The notes: generated from the letters alone by a model not told the origin. DNA of 10,406 nucleotides from Thermoleophilia bacterium (GCA_016462095.1 JAEMTW010000049.1:1-10406); one strand, 5' to 3'; shown: positions 1 to 6,229, numbered from the stretch's first letter. Made by a program: numbers and translations.

Positions 1-954
1 GGTCATCACAAACGGCGCGACACCGAGCGGCTCGGGATCGATCCCAAGCGCGATCTGCGTCATCGTGGCGTTGCCGGCCAGGACGACTTCGTAGACCTCG
101 TCGGCGCTCACCTCACCGGCTGCGAGCACTTCGAGAGTCAACTCGGCGAGCGTCTCGTGGGCGAGGTCGCGGAGCTTTGCGAGTGCGTCGGGGTCCATCA
201 TCGTCGCGGAGATACGGCTGATCACATCGGCACCAAAGGGCTGCTGCTTGTTGAGCATGCTGCGGACCGCGACCGGCGTGCCGGTATCGAGATCGAGCAG
301 GTTGGCGACCACGGTCGTGGTTCCGAGATCGACGGCCATCGCAAAGCGGCGACTGGTGGTATCGCCGGGCTCGATCGCGATCAATTCGTCGTCGGCGATC
401 ACGGCAGTGACCTCGAAGTTGGAGGAGCGCAACGTCTTACCGAGCGTGCGCAAGACCGCGATCGTCGTGTGCAGCTCGAGGTCGTCGATGGCGTCGTAGA
501 CACGCTGGATGTCGGTGCGCTGATCGGACAGCGTCGCCTCTTCCAACTGCAGAAAGCGCTTGACGATCGAGGGGCGCAGGATCACCTGACGACCAACACC
601 AACTGTCGCGGCCTTCGGGCGCGTCTGCAGTGGCGGCACGTCGAGCTGGAGATCGTTCGTGGTCGTAATCCGACAGGCCAGCCGCCAGCCGGCCCGCAAT
701 TCGTCGGGCGTAAACGCGCGCGAGTCGAGCTTCGAGAGGGGTGCCTCGCCGCCGATGACCTGGACCTTGCACTTGCGACACGTACCGTGCCCACCACAGG
801 TCGAATCGATCGCGATGCCATTCCACGAGGCCGCATCGAAGACTGTCACACCACCCGGCACCTTGACGTCGATGCCGCTGGGTGCGAACTGCAGGCGCAC
901 GCGAGCCGGCGTGCCAGCCTCGATGCCTGCGTCGGTCTCGTCAGCGGTGCTCAT
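1..954 (-). CDS. Reductive activator of corrinoid enzymes (RamA/RACo-like), 3' end cut by window edge
   Basis: The frame is open for 318 codons from an ATG at 954 to the left edge, with no stop in the window. An N-terminal plant-type 2Fe-2S ferredoxin domain has the pattern C-x5-C-x2-C followed by a distant Cys (C53, C59, C62, C94). A second domain starts near residue 204 with an ASKHA-type phosphate motif DLGTTTV (209-215), then FGADVISRI (240-248) and GNATM (294-298), typical of the DUF4445 family. Known members (acetogen RACo; methanogen RamA, which carries 4Fe-4S clusters instead) use ATP to reduce inactive Co(II) corrinoid proteins to Co(I). The 2Fe-2S N-terminus places this one with the bacterial RACo type. 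It is the last visible gene of the operon, 5 bases after the pterin-binding methyltransferase stop. Its probable client is the corrinoid protein at 3132-3803. Family members are usually about 600 residues or more, so roughly half is missing here. No clear Shine-Dalgarno is visible. Confidence 0.93.
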   Translation of the reverse strand, partial: MSTADETDAGIEAGTPARVRLQFAPSGIDVKVPGGVTVFDAASWNGIAIDSTCGGHGTCRKCKVQVIGGEAPLSKLDSRAFTPDELRAGWRLACRITTTNDLQLDVPPLQTRPKAATVGVGRQVILRPSIVKRFLQLEEATLSDQRTDIQRVYDAIDDLELHTTIAVLRTLGKTLRSSNFEVTAVIADDELIAIEPGDTTSRRFAMAVDLGTTTVVANLLDLDTGTPVAVRSMLNKQQPFGADVISRISATMMDPDALAKLRDLAHETLAELTLEVLAAGEVSADEVYEVVLAGNATMTQIALGIDPEPLGVAPFVMT

Positions 955-959
955 ACTGC

Positions 960-1814
960 TTAGACCTTGGCCGGAGGTCGGTAGTGACCGATCCAGTTGA
1001 TGCCGTACTCGTCCTTGCTGAGCATCACGTCCGAGCCGCGCACAGCCCGGATGCACTCCTCAGAGCGGGCGTCCATGATCGCGCTGGTCATGCCCGCACC
1101 CGCGGCCATCGCCAGGAAGGTGCCGTTGAGCGTGTGTCGGCTGGGCATGCCAAAGGACGTGTTCGAGGCGCCACAGGTCGTGTTGAGGTCGAACTCGTCC
1201 TTGATCGCTTCGATCGTCTTGAAGAAGTGATACGCAGACTGCGGCTCGGCACCAATCGGCATCGCCAGCGCGTCGATGATCATGTCCTCGAGTGGGATCT
1301 CCCACTTACCGTGCACGATGTCGACGAGGCGCTTGCAGAACTCGAAGCGCTCATCCCACACAACGGGAATGCCCTCTTCGCCGTTGGTCAGGCAGATAAT
1401 CGCGGCGCCATGCTCTTTGATCAGCGGCAGGACGGCCTCGATGCGGTCGAGCTCGCAGGTGATCGAGTTGACGAGGGCCTTGCCCTTGTAGACGCTCAGG
1501 CCAGCCTCGAGCGCTTCGATCACGGACGAGTCGATGCAGATCGGCAGATCGCACGCCTCTTGCGCCATCGTCACAGCCTGCGCCATCAAGGCGGGCTCGT
1601 CGGCGAGTGGCACGCCCATGTTGATGTCGAGCACATGCGCGCCACCGGCGATCTGCTCCTCAATATCAATCAGAACCTGCGACAGATCGCCCGCCCGCAA
1701 CTGCTGCTGAAAGAGCTTGCGGCCCGTCGGATTGATGCGCTCTCCAATGATGCAGAACGGCTGGTCATCACCAATCGTGACGGTCTTAGTTTGCGAGCGC
1801 AAAATCGTTTGCAC
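960..1814 (-). CDS. Methyltetrahydrofolate:corrinoid methyltransferase (MtgA/AcsE-like, pterin-binding)
   Basis: This 284-residue protein is a TIM-barrel pterin-binding methyltransferase. Near the N-terminus it has GERINPTGRK (24-33), then DIN (63-65), IDSS (94-97), VNSI (115-118), a conserved Asp at 181 and GASNTSFGMP (215-224). The Asn in that last motif corresponds to the residue that contacts N5 of the folate in AcsE-type enzymes. Members move a methyl group between a corrinoid protein and tetrahydrofolate. Beside an MttB-family enzyme the expected direction is methyl-corrinoid to tetrahydrofolate, as for MtgA in glycine betaine demethylation; this direction is inferred. I chose the GTG at 1814 because AAAGGGAG lies 4 bases upstream and the homologous sequence begins there. 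A longer ATG reading from 1877 adds 21 unlike residues translated out of metF. The start lies inside the end of metF, giving a 29-base overlap and suggesting translational coupling. Confidence 0.93.
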   Translation of the reverse strand: MQTILRSQTKTVTIGDDQPFCIIGERINPTGRKLFQQQLRAGDLSQVLIDIEEQIAGGAHVLDINMGVPLADEPALMAQAVTMAQEACDLPICIDSSVIEALEAGLSVYKGKALVNSITCELDRIEAVLPLIKEHGAAIICLTNGEEGIPVVWDERFEFCKRLVDIVHGKWEIPLEDMIIDALAMPIGAEPQSAYHFFKTIEAIKDEFDLNTTCGASNTSFGMPSRHTLNGTFLAMAAGAGMTSAIMDARSEECIRAVRGSDVMLSKDEYGINWIGHYRPPAKV

Positions 1815-2727
1815 GAGACTCCCTTTCAGAACGCGGACGAATACCCAGATCGGCACACAGACGACTGATCGAGCCATCCTTACGAAAATCGGTCAGATGG
1901 AGGCCACGCACGCCGGGGAGCGCGAGTGCGTGCTGGCACTGTTCGAGGACGAGCTGGTAGGCCTCTTCGGCCGAATCGTCGGCGTCTGCCACGCGGGCAA
2001 TCGTCTCAACGGGAACGCTGATGCCGGGGACGCTCGAGTCCATAAAGCGGAGGGGGCCAGGGCCCTTGACGGCGACGACCGTGGGCAGGATCGCGCACTT
2101 GTCGGTAAAGCCGTTGGCGTGGAGCGCAGCGACGAAGGCCTCGAGGCGCTCCGGGTGATAACAGATCTGCAGCTGCAGAAAGCGGGCACCAGCGAGGATC
2201 TTCTTGGCGGCGCGCTGGGCGCGATAGTCGAGCGGATGGGTGGCCGGATTCTCGACGGCGCCGATCACGAGGCTCGGGGCGGGATCGATCTTGCGACCCG
2301 ACAGGTAGCGACCCTCTTTGAGGCTGTTGGCGAGGCGGACCAGCTGCGGACCATCGAGGTCGAAGACGCGGCGCGCCTCGGGCTCGTCGCCAGCCGTCAC
2401 ATCGTCGCCCGTTAGGCAGCAGATGTTCTCCACTCCGTGCAGCGCGACGCCCATGATGTCGGCCTGCTGGGCGATTCGATTCTTGTCGCGACAGACGACC
2501 TGCAGGATTGGCTCGACACCAACGCGCTGCATGGCAATCGCCATCGCGACGTTCGACGCATGCGCGTGGGCAGCCGTGTTGTCGGTGGCATTCATCGCGT
2601 CGCACCACGGGGCCAGCTCGGCGAGCTTGGCCTCGTAATCCTTGAGCGTGCCACCGTCGATCACGGGCGCCTCGCCCGTGATGATCAGCTCGTCGCCTTT
2701 GTCGAGCAGTTCTCCGAGCCGCGACAC
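1786..2727 (-). CDS. metF: Methylenetetrahydrofolate reductase (MetF-like)
   Basis: The protein is 313 residues, close to the roughly 300 of bacterial MetF. Family features visible are TGEAP with Glu19 near the N-terminus (the position of the catalytic acid in MetF), LTGDD (105-109) followed by VFDLDG (121-126) in the flavin-binding region, and FLQLQICYHPE (183-193), where a conserved Gln contacts folate. It interconverts methyl- and methylene-tetrahydrofolate using FAD. In this operon it most plausibly oxidises methyl-tetrahydrofolate formed from a demethylated substrate, rather than supplying methionine synthesis; that is an inference from context. The GTG at 2727 lies one base after the stop of the metV-like gene. 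Longer readings upstream translate that gene out of frame. The 3' end overlaps the next gene by 29 bases. Electron partner: see the MetV-like protein encoded just upstream. Confidence 0.94.
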   Translation of the reverse strand: MSRLGELLDKGDELIITGEAPVIDGGTLKDYEAKLAELAPWCDAMNATDNTAAHAHASNVAMAIAMQRVGVEPILQVVCRDKNRIAQQADIMGVALHGVENICCLTGDDVTAGDEPEARRVFDLDGPQLVRLANSLKEGRYLSGRKIDPAPSLVIGAVENPATHPLDYRAQRAAKKILAGARFLQLQICYHPERLEAFVAALHANGFTDKCAILPTVVAVKGPGPLRFMDSSVPGISVPVETIARVADADDSAEEAYQLVLEQCQHALALPGVRGLHLTDFRKDGSISRLCADLGIRPRSERESRANDFALAN

Positions 2728-2728
2728 G

Positions 2729-3124
2729 CTAGGCCTTCGCCTCGGCCTCGGGGGCCTCAGCCACCGGCGTCCAACCGGGCGGGGTCTCCTTGTCGCGGCC
2801 ACTGATCGCGTTCTTCCACGACGAATCGCCCTTGAGGCGATTGTCGACGGGAGGGCGGAGGTTGTTGAAATGCTCGCGCCAGACGGTCGGCAACAGCGGC
2901 ATGTTGCGCGAGCGATCCTCGGCCTTGACCCAGACACAACGCATCTCGGGCTTGACCTCGCAATGCCCATCTTCGCGCACGCCACCGCAGGGCCCGTTGC
3001 GGAGCGTCTTCGGGCACGTCATCGGGCACGTCATGCCAGTGTCATGCAAGACACACTGGCCGCACATCTGGCAATCCCAGATCGGCTTCTTGATGACGTG
3101 CTCGATGGCGGCGATGATCTTCAC
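2729..3124 (-). CDS. metV: MetV-like cysteine-rich protein (MTHFR C-terminal domain family)
   Basis: This 131-residue protein has eight cysteines packed in residues 18-63: DCQMCGQC (17-24), CPMTCP (33-38), GPCGG (44-48), then C55 and C63. The run CPKTLRNGPCGG is the hallmark of the family called methylenetetrahydrofolate reductase C-terminal. In acetogens the related protein MetV pairs with MetF and binds metal or iron-sulfur centres, probably passing electrons to or from the flavin. The C-terminal third, after about residue 100, is Pro/Ala/Glu-rich and looks disordered. The GTG start at 3124 leaves 7 bases to the corrinoid-protein stop, and the stop is 1 base from the metF start, so the three are surely co-transcribed. 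It is free-standing rather than fused to MetF. Whether it holds zinc, 4Fe-4S or both cannot be told from the sequence. Confidence 0.9.
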   Translation of the reverse strand: MKIIAAIEHVIKKPIWDCQMCGQCVLHDTGMTCPMTCPKTLRNGPCGGVREDGHCEVKPEMRCVWVKAEDRSRNMPLLPTVWREHFNNLRPPVDNRLKGDSSWKNAISGRDKETPPGWTPVAEAPEAEAKA

Positions 3125-3131
3125 GATGCGC

Positions 3132-3803
3132 CTAGGCGTTGAGTGCTAATGCTGCGCGCTGCTTGGCGATCAGTTCCTTCGAGAGCTTGACCGCAGCGGA
3201 GGCGTCGGCGGCATAGCCATCGGCGGCAACTGCATCGGCGTACTCCTGGGTGACGGGCGCGCCACCGACGAGGACGATCACCTTGTCGCGCAGGCCAGCC
3301 TTCTCGAGCGCGTTGATGTTCGCCTTAAACATCGGCATCGTCGTCGTCAGGAAGGCGCTCATGCCGAGAATGTCCGGCTGATGCTCCTCGACGGCAGCGA
3401 TGAACTTCTCGGGGGAGACCTGGACACCGAGGTCGATAACCTCGAAGCCGGCACCCTCGAGCATGATGTTGACGAGGTTCTTGCCGATGTCATGGACGTC
3501 GCCCTTGACGGTGCCCATCACGAACTTGCCGATCGTCTCGGTGCCCTTGGCGGCCAAGAGCGGGCGCAGAACCTCGAGGGCTCCGGCCATCGCCTTGCCA
3601 GCGATCAGCATCTCGGGGACGAACCAGTCGCCGCGCTCGAAGCGCGCGCCGACCTCTTCGAGGCTCGGAATCAAGGCATCGAAGAGCAACGTCTCCGGAT
3701 CCATACCCATCTCGAGGCCTGTGTTGGTCAGCTCGATCACGGCGGGGCCGTTACCGACCATCGTCTCGTCATAGAGGTTTTGAAGAATTTCTTCTGGTGT
3801 CAT
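3132..3803 (-). CDS. Methyltransferase corrinoid protein (MtgC/MttC-like, B12-binding)
   Basis: The 223-residue protein has the two-domain layout of methyl-carrying corrinoid proteins. A helical cap domain spans about residues 1-88 (ALIPSLEEVGARFERGDWFVPEM is split across 43-65). A Rossmann-type cobalamin domain follows, with GTVKGDVHDIGKN (97-109) supplying the DxHxxG signature (D102, H104, G107). H104 is the expected lower-axial cobalt ligand. SAFLTTTM (149-156) and VGGAPV (179-184) line the nucleotide-tail pocket. It should accept the methyl group from the MttB-family enzyme encoded divergently and hand it to the pterin-binding methyltransferase at 960-1814. The start is secure: GAGGAGG at 3811-3817 sits 7 bases upstream of the ATG, which overlaps the IclR stop as ATGA. 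The strong ribosome site may raise output of this stoichiometric carrier above its neighbours. Confidence 0.96.
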   Translation of the reverse strand: MTPEEILQNLYDETMVGNGPAVIELTNTGLEMGMDPETLLFDALIPSLEEVGARFERGDWFVPEMLIAGKAMAGALEVLRPLLAAKGTETIGKFVMGTVKGDVHDIGKNLVNIMLEGAGFEVIDLGVQVSPEKFIAAVEEHQPDILGMSAFLTTTMPMFKANINALEKAGLRDKVIVLVGGAPVTQEYADAVAADGYAADASAAVKLSKELIAKQRAALALNA

Positions 3804-4579
3804 GCTGCACCCTCCTCAAGGTGGTGGTGGCTCAGGCGAACGGTCAGCTCGGCCGCGGAGCGGATGAGTAGTTCGCCAATCTGTTCGTAACGGTCCGGGG
3901 TAATCCGCATGCTCGGGCCGGCGAGCGCAAGGCCGGTGATCACACGAAGGTCCGGGCCGCGGACGGGCGCGCCGATGGCGACGAGCCCTGGTTCGATCTC
4001 CTCGATGCTGATACCCCAGCCGCGCTGGCGTGTCTGCTCGAGGTCGCGGACGAGATCCCCGCGCACGGTCAAGGTCTTTGGTGTCAGTGCTTCGAGCGGG
4101 CCGGGGGGCAGCGTGGCCGCGCCGAACGCGAGAAATGTTTTGCCGATTGCCGAGGCATGGAACGGCACGATGCGCCCGATCCAGTTGGTCGAGCCCAGCA
4201 GGTAGGCGCCTTCGGCTTGGGCGATCTGATCGACGCCCTTCGAGGTCGGGATCGAGAGGGTGGCGGTCTCGCCCGTCACGGTCGCGATGCTCTCGAGCAG
4301 GTCACGGGCGATGTTGGGCAGATCGGGGTCAAGGCGAGCGCGACGCGCGTAGGCGTCGATCGCCGGGCCGGCCTGCAGGCTGCCGTCATCGAGGTCGCGG
4401 CGCAAGAGCCCCTGGCGCTCGAGGGCACCAACGAGGCGCGAGGTTGTGCTCTTTGGCAGGTTGGCTGCCTCACTCAATGCGCCGACCGTCATGCGGCCTT
4501 CGCCTTCCAACACGTAGGTCAGAATACGGGCCGCGCGATCGATCGCTTGGGTGCCAGTGGGAGCGGTGAGGGTGTCCAT
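3800..4579 (-). CDS. IclR-family transcriptional regulator
   Basis: This 259-residue protein begins with a winged helix-turn-helix: QAIDRAARIL (11-20), then LSEAANLPKSTTSRLVGAL (35-53), the classic IclR recognition region, and GLLRRD (57-62). The rest is the GAF-like effector domain, with WIGRIVPFHASAIGKTFLAF in its middle and GLVAIGAPV further on. IclR proteins bind small carboxylic or aromatic effectors and control adjacent catabolic genes. As first gene of the operon, overlapping the next by ATGA, and divergent from the mttB-like gene, it is the likely local regulator of both transcripts. The ATG at 4579 is chosen because residues of the longer reading to 4681 come from promoter sequence and share nothing with the family. 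No Shine-Dalgarno precedes the ATG; the predicted leader is only about 20 bases. Its effector could be the methylated substrate or its demethylated product. Confidence 0.93.
   Translation of the reverse strand: MDTLTAPTGTQAIDRAARILTYVLEGEGRMTVGALSEAANLPKSTTSRLVGALERQGLLRRDLDDGSLQAGPAIDAYARRARLDPDLPNIARDLLESIATVTGETATLSIPTSKGVDQIAQAEGAYLLGSTNWIGRIVPFHASAIGKTFLAFGAATLPPGPLEALTPKTLTVRGDLVRDLEQTRQRGWGISIEEIEPGLVAIGAPVRGPDLRVITGLALAGPSMRITPDRYEQIGELLIRSAAELTVRLSHHHLEEGAA
3811..3817 (-). promoter_or_regulatory. Strong ribosome binding site of the corrinoid-protein gene
   Basis: On the minus strand GAGGAGG lies 7 bases before the ATG at 3803, inside the last codons of the IclR gene. It is the strongest ribosome site in the leftward operon and fixes this start. 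It would allow translation independent of the upstream regulator. Confidence 0.75.
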
Positions 4580-4589
4580 TATGTGGAAC

Positions 4590-4619
4590 TTGCGTTTCGG
4601 ATGGTGAGTATACGATACT
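4590..4619 (+). promoter_or_regulatory. Possible weak promoter of the mttB-like gene
   Basis: TTGCGT (4590-4595) and GATACT (4614-4619) with an 18-base spacer match the consensus at three and four of six positions. The match is weak and might need an activator. Its -10 lies in the same palindrome as the leftward -10, on the opposite strand. Confidence 0.3.
4607..4619. promoter_or_regulatory. Palindromic operator candidate 1 (AGTAT-ACG-ATACT)
   Basis: This is a perfect 5-3-5 inverted repeat in the divergent IclR/mttB-like intergenic region. It contains both predicted -10 elements: TATACT read leftward (4612-4607) and GATACT read rightward (4614-4619). A protein bound here would block both promoters. 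IclR proteins commonly bind short palindromes in such regions, so it is a reasonable operator for the adjacent regulator. Confidence 0.5.
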
Positions 4620-4623
4620 TCTC

Positions 4624-4635
4624 TGACGCGCGTCA
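4624..4635. promoter_or_regulatory. Palindromic operator candidate 2 (TGACGCGCGTCA)
   Basis: This perfect 12-base palindrome starts 4 bases after the first palindrome; their centres are 16-17 bp apart. It covers most of the predicted leftward -35 element and the expected start-point zone of the rightward transcript. The two palindromes do not share a sequence, so they may serve different proteins, or one may be incidental. Confidence 0.45.
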
Positions 4636-4656
4636 AGCGATCGCGCCCCCACCGCT

Positions 4657-4662
4657 GGAGGG
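4657..4662 (+). promoter_or_regulatory. Ribosome binding site of the mttB-like gene
   Basis: GGAGGG ends 5 bases before the ATG at 4668. Its position and strength fix this start. Confidence 0.75.
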
Positions 4663-4667
4663 ACACC

Positions 4668-6107
4668 ATGTTTGTCAACACATCCCCGCGCTACGAAATT
4701 CTCTCGGAGGACGCACTCGAGGTATTGGACAAGGGCTGGAAGCGCCTCGTCTCCGAGATCGGCATCGAGTTTATGAGCCCCTGGGCACTCGAGATGCTGG
4801 CCGCTGCCGGCCAGAAGGTCGAGGGCGACAACGTCAAGTTCGACCCCGAGTGGATCCTCGAGCAGGTCGCCAAGGCACCGTCCGAGTATCAGGTGCACGC
4901 ACGCAACCCCGAGAACACCGTCACCATCGGTGGCAAGAACATGGTCTTCTCGGGCGTTTACGGACCTCCCTTCGCAATGCGCGGCAAAGAGCGCGGCAAC
5001 GGCACGATGGAGCACTTCCGCAACTTTACGAAGCTTTGCCAGGTTTTTCCCGAGATGGATTCGGCCGGCGGCGTAATCGTCGAGCCCGACGATGCCGCGA
5101 TGGATTCGCGCCATCTCGACATGACGCTCGCCCTGCAGACCCTGACGGACAAGATCTACATGGGCAACGTCGTGCGCGGCGAGAACGCTGAGGACTGCCT
5201 GAACATGGCGGGCATCGTCTTCGGTGGTCGCGAAGTGCTCGAGACGAAGCCGGTGATGATCTCGCTCGTCAACTGCAACTCGCCGCTGCGCTGGGACGAC
5301 CGCATGCTCGACTCGATGAAGGTCTACTGCGAGGCCAACCAGCCCGTCCTGTTGACACCGTTCCTCCTGATGGGCGCAATGTCGCCGGTCTCGATCCCGG
5401 CGACGCTCGCCCAGCAGATGGCAGAGGCTTTGGCCGGCATTGCGCTGACCCAGCTGATTCGCCCGGGCTGCCCGGTCATCTTCGGCTCGTTCCTCTCGAA
5501 CATCAACATGCAGTCGGGCTCGCCGTGCTTCGGCACACCAGAGGCTGCGATCGGCCTCTTTGCCAGCGGCCAGATTGCTCGCAAGTACAACTTGCCGTTC
5601 CGTTCGGGTGGCGGCTTTACGTCGAGCACGATGCCCGACGCCCAGTCCGCCTACGAGGCGATGATGACGATGATGCCGACGTTCCTGTCGGGCGTCAACT
5701 GGGTCATGCACACGGCCGGTTGGCTCGAGGGTGGACTCGTCTCGAGCTACGAGAAGTTCATCATCGACATCGAGATCCTGCGCATGCTGCAGGAGACGTT
5801 TAAGCCGCTCGAGATCACCGAAGAGTCGCTTGCCTTCGGGGCCCACGAAGAGGTTGGCGCGGGTGGCCATTTCCTCGGCGCAGCCCACACGATGGAGCGT
5901 TTCCGCACCTGCTTCTATCGCCCACTGCTCTCGTCGTCCGACAACTTCGAGCGCTGGAAGCGCAACGGGGGCCACGACGCCGCCGAGCGCGCCGGCATCA
6001 TCGCGACCCAGAAGCTCGAGGAGTACGAGGAGCCAGCAATGGATCCCGCGATGCGCGAAGAGCTCGAGGCCTACGTCGTGCGACGCCGCAAAGAGTTGGG
6101 CGACTAG
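4668..6107 (+). CDS. MttB-superfamily (non-pyrrolysine) quaternary amine:corrinoid methyltransferase
   Basis: The 479-residue protein is full length for the trimethylamine methyltransferase (MTTB) family. Recognisable stretches are VYGPPFAMRG (97-106), LVNCNSPLRWD (200-210), GSFLSNINMQSG (273-284), GTPEAA (289-294), the glycine-rich GGGFTSS (314-320), and MHTAGWLEGGL (347-357). The frame has no internal TAG, so there is no pyrrolysine, unlike the archaeal trimethylamine enzymes. Characterised non-pyrrolysine relatives demethylate glycine betaine (MtgB), proline betaine (MtpB) or carnitine (MtcB), moving one methyl group to a corrinoid protein. The partner here should be the product of 3132-3803. 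The exact substrate cannot be assigned from sequence. The ATG has a good ribosome site (4657-4662). The gene is divergent from the operon that encodes its partners, so the intergenic palindromes probably coordinate both. A 38-bp dyad follows the stop. Confidence 0.95.
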   Translation: MFVNTSPRYEILSEDALEVLDKGWKRLVSEIGIEFMSPWALEMLAAAGQKVEGDNVKFDPEWILEQVAKAPSEYQVHARNPENTVTIGGKNMVFSGVYGPPFAMRGKERGNGTMEHFRNFTKLCQVFPEMDSAGGVIVEPDDAAMDSRHLDMTLALQTLTDKIYMGNVVRGENAEDCLNMAGIVFGGREVLETKPVMISLVNCNSPLRWDDRMLDSMKVYCEANQPVLLTPFLLMGAMSPVSIPATLAQQMAEALAGIALTQLIRPGCPVIFGSFLSNINMQSGSPCFGTPEAAIGLFASGQIARKYNLPFRSGGGFTSSTMPDAQSAYEAMMTMMPTFLSGVNWVMHTAGWLEGGLVSSYEKFIIDIEILRMLQETFKPLEITEESLAFGAHEEVGAGGHFLGAAHTMERFRTCFYRPLLSSSDNFERWKRNGGHDAAERAGIIATQKLEEYEEPAMDPAMREELEAYVVRRRKELGD

Positions 6108-6151
6108 CGCTAACCGACCAGGCCGCGTAATCCAGGCCGACTCTTGATCCA

Positions 6152-6189
6152 AGGAGGACACCACATCCGCGCGGTTGTCATGTCCTCCT
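6152..6189. terminator. 38-bp imperfect dyad after the mttB-like gene: terminator or operator
   Basis: The arms AGGAGGACA (6152-6160) and TGTCCTCCT (6181-6189) are perfect complements. Inside them ACA (6163-6165) pairs with TGT (6176-6178), and the centre CCGCGCGG (6167-6174) is self-complementary. In all, 16 of 19 positions pair around one exact centre. RNA from either strand would form a long hairpin. No T-run follows, so it is not a textbook intrinsic terminator, although actinobacterial terminators often lack one. Its position 44 bases after the mttB-like stop and 40 before the GntR start also fits an operator for the GntR protein. The left arm contains a Shine-Dalgarno-like AAGGAGGA with no fitting start codon. 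Confidence 0.5.
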
Positions 6190-6229
6190 AGCTCTTCCCC
6201 CCAGCAGACATTTCAGCGACACTACGCAG

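Larger units (their letters stand above)
4607..4636 (-). promoter_or_regulatory. Predicted sigma70-type promoter of the leftward operon
   Basis: On the minus strand TTGACG (4636-4631) and TATACT (4612-4607) are separated by 18 bases, each matching five of six consensus positions. Transcription would begin near 4600, giving a leader of about 20 bases before the IclR ATG at 4579. This is the best promoter match I see in the window. Confidence 0.55.

Noticed and set aside
157..963. 268-codon plus-strand open frame at the left end
   Set aside because: It is antisense to the corrinoid activator frame, which has clear ferredoxin and ASKHA motifs. The plus-strand product resembles nothing.
882..1868. 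328-codon plus-strand open frame
   Set aside because: It is antisense to the pterin-binding methyltransferase. Long antisense frames are expected in GC-rich DNA.
2728..2985. N-terminal extension of MetF to 399 residues
   Set aside because: The extra residues are the metV-like gene read in another frame. The GTG at 2727 gives a normal-length MetF.
4668..6107. Possible pyrrolysine (amber read-through) in the mttB-like gene
   Set aside because: There is no in-frame TAG before the terminal stop, and the protein is already full length.
4470..6164. 564-codon open frame on the minus strand opposite the mttB-like gene
   Set aside because: It is an out-of-frame antisense shadow. The composition is His/Arg/Leu/Asp-rich with no family motif, and it covers a well-supported gene with a good ribosome site.
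6175..6191. Tiny ORF after AAGGAGGA in the mttB-like/GntR gap
   Set aside because: The ATG at 6180 gives only three codons before TAG and is too far from the purine stretch; the bases are better explained as a dyad arm.
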